A DNA stretch of 18,306 bases from Cytophagaceae bacterium UBA7467 (GTDB lineage: Bacteria > Bacteroidota > Bacteroidia > Cytophagales > Spirosomataceae). The stretch covers positions 1 to 18,306 of the forward strand of contig DLPD01000032.1 in assembly GCA_002479785.1 (NCBI GenBank), written 5' to 3'. Shown here piece by piece: positions 1 through 5,453 of the stretch. Below the pieces are notes generated by a model. That model searched no databases. It was not told the DNA's origin and saw only the letters and a program-made list of their open reading frames with translations. Each line of letters starts with the position of its first letter. Positions within the stretch are counted from its first letter, which is position 1. The position numbers were made by a program, and so were the translations under genes.

Positions 1-51
1 CAAGTTAAGACAGGAAACTTTTTCAAGTATTTCTCGTAAATGGCTGAAAAT

Positions 52-59
52 CAAAGGTA
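52..59 (-). promoter_or_regulatory. possible -7 promoter box for a leftward gene outside the window
   Basis: Read on the minus strand this is TACCTTTG, a perfect match to the Bacteroidota -7 consensus TAnnTTTG. It points left, away from the pseudouridine synthase gene, so it could drive a divergent gene beyond position 1. I see no clear TTG element about 19 bp upstream, so the call is weak. Positions 1-160 otherwise hold no gene that I can support. Confidence 0.3.
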
Positions 60-106
60 GAATTTTTAAAATATTTTTACTCGATTAGCATATCGTGAAA
101 TAATCC

Positions 107-114
107 TACCTTTG
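107..114 (+). promoter_or_regulatory. candidate -7 promoter box of the RluA-family gene
   Basis: TACCTTTG matches the Bacteroidota -7 consensus TAnnTTTG and lies 46 bp upstream of the ATG at 161. That would give an untranslated leader of roughly 40 nt. The -33 TTG element is not evident at the expected spacing, so the assignment rests on the -7 box and its position. Confidence 0.45.
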
Positions 115-160
115 TGAAAGAAATAGACGGCGGAATTTTGGCCTATATAAAGCAAACAAC

Positions 161-886
161 ATGAAAGACTATCACATTATATACGAAGACAACCACCTCC
201 TGATCGTGAATAAGCGGGCTGGAATTCTCGTACAGGGCGATAGTACTGGAGATGTGACGCTGACAGATCTTTTGAAAGACTATATCAAGGAAAAATACCA
301 AAAACCAGGTGCCGTATTCTTGCACCCAGTGCACCGTCTAGATCGACCGGTGAGTGGTTTAGTAATTTTCGCGCGAACCTCCAAGGCTTTAGAGCGCATG
401 ATGGAGATGTTCCGCAAGCGAGATATCCAAAAAACCTATTGGGCTATCACGCGTAAGAAGCCCTATCCAGAGAAAGGGAAATTAACGCATTGGCTTTTGA
501 AGAATGAGGCAAAGAATACGACGACTGCCTATGATTACCCGGAAGACAAAGCCTTGAAGGCAGAGTTGAACTATAAAGTGTTGGGGAAAATTAATCTACA
601 TTATTTAGTAGAGGTAGAACCAATAACGGGAAGGCCGCACCAAATTCGCGTACAATTAGCTTCTTTAAATTGCCCGATTCGCGGCGACATAAAATATGGT
701 TACGATAAACCGAACGTAGACGCGAGCATTAATTTGCACGCGCGCCGGCTGTATTTTATTCACCCCATCAAGAAAACCCCTATTATTTGCAAGGCATCCG
801 TACCGGAGAATCCATTCTGGGAAGAGTTTTTAGAACTAGATAACGATGAGTTCAAGATGAAAAACTTGGACTACCTATACGAATAA
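161..886 (+). CDS. RluA-family RNA pseudouridine synthase
   Basis: A 241-residue protein of the RluA/RluD/TruC family, which isomerises specific uridines in rRNA or tRNA to pseudouridine in the cytoplasm. The signature HRLDRPVSG is at residues 58-66, with Asp61 as the expected catalytic aspartate. A second conserved block, GRPHQIRVQLA, starts at residue 157. There is no N-terminal S4 RNA-binding domain: the protein begins directly with the catalytic fold (IIYEDNHLLIVNK). This places it among the short, single-domain members such as TruC-like enzymes. The exact RNA target cannot be read from the sequence. It is monocistronic, with a -7 box upstream and an Rrf2-family gene converging 10 bp after its stop. 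Confidence 0.93.
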   Translation: MKDYHIIYEDNHLLIVNKRAGILVQGDSTGDVTLTDLLKDYIKEKYQKPGAVFLHPVHRLDRPVSGLVIFARTSKALERMMEMFRKRDIQKTYWAITRKKPYPEKGKLTHWLLKNEAKNTTTAYDYPEDKALKAELNYKVLGKINLHYLVEVEPITGRPHQIRVQLASLNCPIRGDIKYGYDKPNVDASINLHARRLYFIHPIKKTPIICKASVPENPFWEEFLELDNDEFKMKNLDYLYE

Positions 887-908
887 AAAAAGGAGCTACA
901 TGAGCTCC
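884..908 (-). terminator. intrinsic terminator of the Rrf2-family gene
   Basis: On the minus strand the hairpin GGAGCT / AGCTCC (stem 892-897 with 903-908, 5-nt loop) is followed by a run of T residues (the A run at 884-891). The stem includes the last codons and stop of the Rrf2 gene. The A run also contains the stop codon of the convergent pseudouridine synthase gene, so the two genes share this short junction. Confidence 0.7.
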
Positions 909-1303
909 TCCAGTGTGGTATTTTCTAAGACGGATAGGTTAGCATCCCGCCATTTTGTTAAAACTGTTCTCAGTTGACACGTTTCTTCATCAGCGCAGTC
1001 ATCGCATTTACCGTAGAAGTGAAGAGAGACGCATAAGGCTGGTGCAATAGGGCCATCCACAATTCGGATGATTTTCGCAAAAGTAACTTCCGCAGGTGGA
1101 ATGCGCAGGTAATAACCGCCACCTTTCCCTTTTTGGGACTGTAAAATTCCGTGATTACGTAATTCTAATAAAATAGCCTCTAAGAATTTCTTCGGTATTT
1201 TCTCCGATTCCGCAATATGCGAAATCAATAAGGGGCCTTTCTCATAGGATTGCGCCAATACTTTTAAAGCCTTTAAAGCATATTTTGCCTTCTTCGAAAT
1301 CAT
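896..1303 (-). CDS. Rrf2-family transcriptional regulator with cysteine cluster
   Basis: A 135-residue Rrf2/IscR-type winged-helix DNA-binding protein. The N-terminus (KKAKYALKALKVLA) and the wing segment (SQKGKGGGYYL, residues 56-66) are characteristic of the family. Four cysteines are visible at residues 91, 100, 103 and 109. In IscR-like relatives a cluster of cysteines in this region binds a [2Fe-2S] cluster, so iron-sulfur or redox sensing is plausible here. The spacing (C-x8-C-x2-C-x5-C) is not identical to IscR. No isc/suf or cysteine-synthesis gene lies next to it, so the regulon cannot be inferred. It sits downstream of rpsG, behind that gene's terminator, and probably has its own promoter. 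Confidence 0.88.
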   Translation of the reverse strand: MISKKAKYALKALKVLAQSYEKGPLLISHIAESEKIPKKFLEAILLELRNHGILQSQKGKGGGYYLRIPPAEVTFAKIIRIVDGPIAPALCVSLHFYGKCDDCADEETCQLRTVLTKWRDANLSVLENTTLEELM

Positions 1304-1322
1304 AGTGCTGTTGATTGTGAAT

Positions 1323-1330
1323 CAAAGCTA
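1323..1330 (-). promoter_or_regulatory. possible -7 box of the Rrf2-family gene
   Basis: TAGCTTTG on the minus strand fits TAnnTTTG and lies 19 bp upstream of the Rrf2-family start codon and downstream of the rpsG terminator. The implied leader would be only about a dozen nucleotides. A convincing -33 element is not seen. Confidence 0.35.
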
Positions 1331-1382
1331 AACAAAATTCAGGAATACTCCATTAGTCCGCTCGATTAAGTAATGATAGGGC

Positions 1383-1415
1383 AAAAAAAAAGCTAGCTCG
1401 AAAGCTAGCCTTTTT
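1383..1415 (-). terminator. intrinsic terminator of the rpsL-rpsG operon
   Basis: A 7-bp perfect stem (1392-1398 with 1403-1409, CGAA loop) is flanked by an A run on the left and a T run on the right. It can work in both orientations, but its place 17 bp after the rpsG stop codon says that it ends the rpsL-rpsG transcript. No fusA follows. Confidence 0.85.
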
Positions 1416-1431
1416 ACATCATTCAATTGAA

Positions 1432-1899
1432 TTAGAAACGGAAGTGAGAGAACGCTTTGTTCGCTTCTGCCATTCTGTGTGTATCATCTTTCTTCTTCAC
1501 TGCTGCTCCCTCCCCTTTCGATGCTGCAATGATTTCGTTCGCTAAGCGATCCATCATTGTTTTGTCACCACGCTTGCGCGCGTAACCGATTAACCACTTC
1601 ATTCCCAATGAAACTTTACGTTCAGCTCGTACTTCTGTTGGTACTTGGAAGTTTGCTCCACCTACGCGACGGCTCTTAACCTCTACGGATGGCATCACAT
1701 TATTCAATGCTTTTTTCCAAGTTTCTAAACCGTTTTCTTTAGTACGCTCTTCTACTTTGTCTAACGCATCATAAAAGATGGTAAATGCTGTAGATTTCTT
1801 TCCATCGTACATTAAGTTGTTTACAAACTTAGTTACTAATACATCCTTAAATTTAGGATCTGGTAATACGTAGCGCTTTTTTGGTTTCGCCTTTCTCAT
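1432..1899 (-). CDS. rpsG: 30S ribosomal protein S7
   Basis: A 155-residue S7 protein, the primary 16S rRNA binder that nucleates assembly of the small-subunit head and contacts mRNA and tRNA at the E site. The N-terminal RYVLPDPKF, the central LNNVMPSVEVKSRRVGGANF, and the MKWLIGYARKR helix are textbook S7 segments. The length is normal for the family. It lies 70 bp downstream of rpsL and is almost certainly cotranscribed with it; no promoter box was seen in the gap. In most bacteria fusA follows rpsG. Here a terminator and an Rrf2-family gene follow instead. Confidence 0.98.
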   Translation of the reverse strand: MRKAKPKKRYVLPDPKFKDVLVTKFVNNLMYDGKKSTAFTIFYDALDKVEERTKENGLETWKKALNNVMPSVEVKSRRVGGANFQVPTEVRAERKVSLGMKWLIGYARKRGDKTMMDRLANEIIAASKGEGAAVKKKDDTHRMAEANKAFSHFRF

Positions 1900-1969
1900 T
1901 TTGTTAGTTTTTTAAAATCGACCCAACCTTCTGCTTTAACGAAGCATACTGGATCTTTCTGTTAATAAA

Positions 1970-2374
1970 TTATTTCTTTTTACCTGTTGGAGCTGCTTGA
2001 CCTGGTTTAGGACGTTTAGCACCATACTTCGAACGAGACTGTAAACGACCAGAAACACCGGCTGTATCTAAAGCTCCACGAATGATGTGATAACGCACAC
2101 CTGGTAAGTCTTTTACACGACCACCACGGATCAATACGATCGAGTGCTCTTGTAAGTTGTGACCTTCACCTGGAATGTAGGCATTCACCTCTTTTTGGTT
2201 TGTTAAGCGAACACGAGCTACTTTACGCATCGCTGAGTTTGGTTTTTTAGGAGTAGTCGTGTATACACGAGTACAAACCCCTCTTCTTTGTGGACAAGAA
2301 TCCAAAGCTGGTGACTTAGATTTCCAAGTCATTTGCTCACGTCCCTTGCGCACTAATTGCTGAATAGTTGGCAT
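1970..2374 (-). CDS. rpsL: 30S ribosomal protein S12
   Basis: A 134-residue S12 protein, part of the decoding centre of the small subunit. The conserved TTTPKKPNSAMRKVARVRL block and RGGRVKDLPGVRYH loop are intact. Lys43, Lys88 and Pro91 (Escherichia coli-equivalent numbering, alignment without gaps) have the wild-type residues, so no classic streptomycin-resistance substitution is visible. Asp89, the residue methylthiolated by RimO in other bacteria, is present. The C-terminal tail is somewhat longer than in E. coli and ends in lysines. It is the first gene of the rpsL-rpsG operon and has a strong promoter and a leader of about 90 nt. Confidence 0.98.
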   Translation of the reverse strand: MPTIQQLVRKGREQMTWKSKSPALDSCPQRRGVCTRVYTTTPKKPNSAMRKVARVRLTNQKEVNAYIPGEGHNLQEHSIVLIRGGRVKDLPGVRYHIIRGALDTAGVSGRLQSRSKYGAKRPKPGQAAPTGKKK

Positions 2375-2470
2375 TTTGGAATAATTACCGTTTAAAATTT
2401 AAAATTCTTTTTAATCCCTTCAAGCGCGTCAAACTCAATAAGATAGAGTTATCCCACACTAATGGGGGTG

Positions 2471-2501
2471 CAAAGTTAGTAATAAGATATAGAAATCAAA
2501 A
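2471..2501 (-). promoter_or_regulatory. Bacteroidota-type promoter of rpsL-rpsG
   Basis: On the minus strand a TTTTG element (2497-2501) is followed after 18 bp by TAACTTTG (2471-2478). This closely matches the Bacteroidota promoter pattern TTTG / TAnnTTTG. Transcription would start near 2465, giving a leader of roughly 90 nt before the rpsL start codon. The promoter fits between the uxuA stop (2516) and rpsL, so the two genes are separate units. Confidence 0.75.
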
Positions 2502-2515
2502 GGGGTAAATGAAAA

Positions 2516-3706
2516 TTATTTTAAAAACCCGCGTATTCCCATTTCCAAACCACGTAACTCCGCTAAACCGCGCAAACGACCGATTGCCGTATAACCTGGA
2601 TTGGTTTTCTTTCCCTCTTGTAAATCATCTAACATCCGATGTCCGTGATCTGGGCGGAATGGCAAACGGAAATCTTTGCGACCAGAGGCAATGCGCTTGT
2701 CCTGTTCATTCACTAAGCCTTTCATTACCCCGAACATATCCACATCGCCATCTAAATGGTCTGCCTCGTGGAAATTCCCGTATTGATCACGGCGAGTCGC
2801 CCGCAAGTGAATGAAATTAATGCGATGACCTAGGCGCTCCACCATGCCCACTAAATCGTTGTCTTCTCTAACTCCGTAACTTCCCGTGCAGAAACACAAT
2901 CCATTCACGTTGCTTTCGTAGGCATTTAGTAATTGAACTGCATCACTTTCCGTACTCACCACGCGTGGCAAACCCAAAATCGGATACGGAGGGTCATCTG
3001 GGTGAATAGACAAATTCACCCCTGCCTCCTCGGCTGCCGGTGTAATTTCTCGAATGAAATCGTATAAATTTTCGCGCAATTCCTTTTCCCCTACTTCGGA
3101 GTAGGTATCCAAGGCTTCTTGGAATGACTTCAACGTGAAGCTCTCTTCCGAACCCGGCAAGCCGGCGATGATATTGCGGATTAATTTCTCTTGTTGCGCG
3201 GAAGTGGATGCATCAAACCATTTTTGAGCTCTGGCGATTTGCTCGGCTGTATAATGCTGCTCCGCTCCTGGACGTTTTAGTAAGAACAACTCGAAGGCAC
3301 AAAATTCAGCCGCATCGAAGCGCAAACCTGTACTTCCGTCTGGAAAACGAAAATCCAAATCCGTTCTTGTCCAGTCTAGAATAGGCATAAAATTATAACA
3401 AACCAGGTCTAAACCCGCCTCGCCTACATTCCGCAATGACGTTTTATAGTTCTCGATATACTGCTTGTAGTTACCCGAACGCGTTTTGATATCCTCATGC
3501 ACCGGAATACTTTCGATTACGGACCAGCTTAATCCTGCCGCTTCAATAATGGCTTTGCGTTCTAAAATATCGGGCAATTCCCACACTTTCCCATTCGGAA
3601 TTTGGTGTAATGCACTGACTATACCCGTTGCGCCTGCTTGGCGTACGTCAGCTAATTTTACCGGGTCATTGGGGCCAAACCACCTCCAAGTTTGTTCTAA
3701 AGCCAT
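2516..3706 (-). CDS. uxuA: mannonate dehydratase
   Basis: A 396-residue UxuA, which dehydrates D-mannonate to 2-keto-3-deoxy-D-gluconate in glucuronate breakdown (cytoplasmic, Mn/Fe-dependent, TIM-barrel fold). The start MALEQTWRWFGPNDPV is typical. The expected metal ligands are visible: His235 (SIHPDDPP), Cys273 (CFCTGSYG), His300 (FIHLRATRRD) and Asp353 (RPDHGHRM). The length is normal. None of its usual pathway partners (uxaC, uxuB, kdgK, kdgA) is in the window. It is a single-gene unit, ending 15 bp before the rpsL promoter. Its leader contains a strong terminator hairpin, which may be that of the upstream DUF4301 gene or a control element. Confidence 0.96.
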   Translation of the reverse strand: MALEQTWRWFGPNDPVKLADVRQAGATGIVSALHQIPNGKVWELPDILERKAIIEAAGLSWSVIESIPVHEDIKTRSGNYKQYIENYKTSLRNVGEAGLDLVCYNFMPILDWTRTDLDFRFPDGSTGLRFDAAEFCAFELFLLKRPGAEQHYTAEQIARAQKWFDASTSAQQEKLIRNIIAGLPGSEESFTLKSFQEALDTYSEVGEKELRENLYDFIREITPAAEEAGVNLSIHPDDPPYPILGLPRVVSTESDAVQLLNAYESNVNGLCFCTGSYGVREDNDLVGMVERLGHRINFIHLRATRRDQYGNFHEADHLDGDVDMFGVMKGLVNEQDKRIASGRKDFRLPFRPDHGHRMLDDLQEGKKTNPGYTAIGRLRGLAELRGLEMGIRGFLK

Positions 3707-3733
3707 CGTTTTATTTGTTTACTACTTTATTAA

Positions 3734-3768
3734 AGTCCCCAAGCCCTCCATTTTACCTATAAGGGACT
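3734..3768. repeat. short inverted repeat in the uxuA leader
   Basis: AGTCCC (3734-3739) and GGGACT (3763-3768) form a 6-bp inverted repeat with 23 bp between the arms. It sits between the terminator at 3773-3806 and the uxuA start. It could be an operator with two half-sites or a weak RNA stem, or it could be chance. I cannot tell which. Confidence 0.3.
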
Positions 3769-3772
3769 AAAT

Positions 3773-3806
3773 AAAAAACCTTGCCTGGAAACCGGGCAAG
3801 GTTTTT
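3773..3806 (-). terminator. strong intrinsic terminator between the DUF4301 gene and uxuA
   Basis: The stem CCTTGCC / GGCAAGG (3779-3785 with 3795-3801) is extended by a G-U pair and two G-C pairs to a tight AAA loop. A-rich and T-rich flanks at 3773-3778 and 3802-3806 allow function in both directions. It lies 66 bp upstream of uxuA on the minus strand. It either ends the DUF4301 transcript or sits inside the uxuA leader as an attenuator. Confidence 0.85.
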
Positions 3807-3855
3807 GTAATCAAGCATTTATATACTTCCTTTAAAATCTCTTTCTCAGGGGCGA

Positions 3856-3883
3856 CAAAATTAGGCAGTTTTTTACAAACAAA
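3856..3883 (-). promoter_or_regulatory. possible promoter for uxuA upstream of the terminator
   Basis: On the minus strand TTTG (3880-3883) is followed after 16 bp by TAATTTTG (3856-3863), a match to TAnnTTTG. The spacing is slightly short. If active, transcription would begin near 3849 and run through the terminator at 3773-3806 before reaching uxuA at 3706. Confidence 0.35.
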
Positions 3884-3901
3884 AAATAGCCTAGCTATTT
3901 T
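3880..3901 (-). terminator. possible weak terminator overlapping the DUF4301 stop codon
   Basis: A perfect 8-bp stem (3883-3890 with 3894-3901) has the DUF4301 stop codon as its 3-nt loop and is followed on the minus strand by T residues. Only two of the eight pairs are G-C, so it would be weak, and it may be a chance palindrome. Confidence 0.35.
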
Positions 3902-5354
3902 GGTGTGCAGGCCTGACTAAATCTGTCACCGTTTTCACCGGGTTAAATGTTTCTAAAGGAACTTCCACAAAAAGGGTATTCCAATCTGACATTGCTCCGT
4001 TCCAAAGTCCCGGCAACTCCATCGCCTTTAATTCTTTTCCGTCTTTGGTCTTATCTGTGATAAAACCCGTATTCATGTCTCGGTAGTTCAATAAGTTCAA
4101 TCCCCGCGTAGCACATACTAAATCTACTGGATTGAAGTGAGAGGCTTGGTGGAATTTCGCTTTTTGATCCTCGTTCTTCATATCAATTTGGGCAGATTCC
4201 ACGAGTTGAAGTGTGAAATTTCCTTTCGCATCCTGACACCAGAAGGGGCCTCCTCCTGGCTCACCCGTATTTTTGACCACCCCGCAAACGCGCGTAGGAC
4301 GGGCTAAAACTTCCCTGATTTTGGCCACTTTTTCCGTTTGCGATAATGCGGCAAAATTTGATGCAGGTACAAAGCCTAAATAGGTAGCCATCTCTTTTAA
4401 TGCCTCCTTGATCGTAGTCTCCGATGGATTTTCTTGCAATTGCTTGTCTAGGTGTTCAATGCCTTCCAAAATCCACAGCAGCAACCCACCCAGCGCCTTC
4501 TTGTATTCAATCGTCGGTTGTTTCAATCCGTCCGGCACCACATTATCTATATTTTTAATGAAGATCACATCGGCTTTCAAGTCATTCAAATTCTCTAGTA
4601 AAGCTCCGTGACCAGCTGGTCTAAAGAGCAAGGATCCATCCGATTCTCGGAACAGGGTATTGTCTGGATTTACGGCAATGGTATCTGTCGCCGGTTTTTG
4701 TTCGGAAAAGGTGATCTCAAACTGAATACCCGTTTTTGTCTCCCATTTTTGAACAAGTTGCTTCACTAAATCCTCGAAGCCCATGCGGTGTTCCGGAGAA
4801 ACGGTGAAATGCAAGCGAGCTTTTTGACCATTAGAAGCATACGCCGCTGCCTCCACGATGTGTTCTTCTAGCGGAGTCCTTGCCCCATCTGAATAGGAGT
4901 GGAAGGAGAGTAAACCCTTGGGTTTTTGGCCATAATTCATTCCGGCAGAACCGAGTAATTTATTCAGTATTTCTGCTGAGTCATCATTCGCTTCTATCAA
5001 CTCCTTCAGCTCCGGGTAAAAAGCAAAGTGATCCAGCTCGTCGAAAAACTTCGCGCATTCTTTATTTTCCTGCCCAGTTGACAAGAATTCGAATAGTGAT
5101 TTAAACATCCGGGTGGCAGCACCTGATGCGGGTACCATCTTCAAAATGGATAGCGCTGACTTTTGCTGATCAAAGCGCGCGATGAATTCCTGCAACTGCT
5201 CTTGCGAAAACTGGAAAATTCCATTTCCGATCGAAGCAGATTTTTCCAAATTCATCCAGGGGAAGCCCGATTTAAAAAAATCAACTTGTTGATTCACTTC
5301 TGCAAGAGTAATTCCTCGTTTCGATAATTGGGCTAAATCCTTCTCTGATAACAT
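3891..5354 (-). CDS. DUF4301 family protein, nucleotidyltransferase-like
   Basis: A 487-residue cytoplasmic protein of the DUF4301 family, common in Bacteroidota and without an assigned function. There is no signal peptide or membrane segment. Three motifs recall UTP-sugar-1-phosphate uridylyltransferases (UDPGP/AGX fold). PASGAATRM at 75-83 resembles the glycine-rich nucleotide loop. RPAGHGALLENL at 245-256 resembles the PPGHGD segment. FIKNIDNVVPD at 265-275 resembles the NIDN segment that holds metal and sugar nucleotide. A glycine-rich GEPGGGPFW follows at 364-372. I infer a sugar nucleotidyltransferase or a divergent relative, and the substrate is unknown. It is divergent from recQ and upstream of uxuA, which also handles sugar acids, but a shared pathway is not shown. 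Confidence 0.85.
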   Translation of the reverse strand: MLSEKDLAQLSKRGITLAEVNQQVDFFKSGFPWMNLEKSASIGNGIFQFSQEQLQEFIARFDQQKSALSILKMVPASGAATRMFKSLFEFLSTGQENKECAKFFDELDHFAFYPELKELIEANDDSAEILNKLLGSAGMNYGQKPKGLLSFHSYSDGARTPLEEHIVEAAAYASNGQKARLHFTVSPEHRMGFEDLVKQLVQKWETKTGIQFEITFSEQKPATDTIAVNPDNTLFRESDGSLLFRPAGHGALLENLNDLKADVIFIKNIDNVVPDGLKQPTIEYKKALGGLLLWILEGIEHLDKQLQENPSETTIKEALKEMATYLGFVPASNFAALSQTEKVAKIREVLARPTRVCGVVKNTGEPGGGPFWCQDAKGNFTLQLVESAQIDMKNEDQKAKFHQASHFNPVDLVCATRGLNLLNYRDMNTGFITDKTKDGKELKAMELPGLWNGAMSDWNTLFVEVPLETFNPVKTVTDLVRPAHQNS

Positions 5355-5437
5355 ATGCGCTTTCTTTTGTGTCTAAAAATTAGCATTTCTTCTCAGGAAT
5401 TCCTAAAAATCCGGTGGAGGAGTTCATTCTTTTTTGG

Positions 5438-5445
5438 TAGATTTG
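5438..5445 (+). promoter_or_regulatory. candidate -7 box of recQ, 8 bp from the start codon
   Basis: TAGATTTG is a perfect TAnnTTTG match. It ends only 8 bp before the recQ ATG. If it is the real promoter, transcription starts within a few bases of the start codon and the mRNA would be nearly leaderless. No clear -33 TTG lies upstream, so this is tentative. Confidence 0.35.
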
Positions 5446-5453
5446 TTTAGACG

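Noticed and set aside
2509..2814. 101-codon plus-strand reading frame opposite uxuA
   Set aside because: It is antisense to conserved uxuA codons, has an unconvincing composition and no family resemblance.
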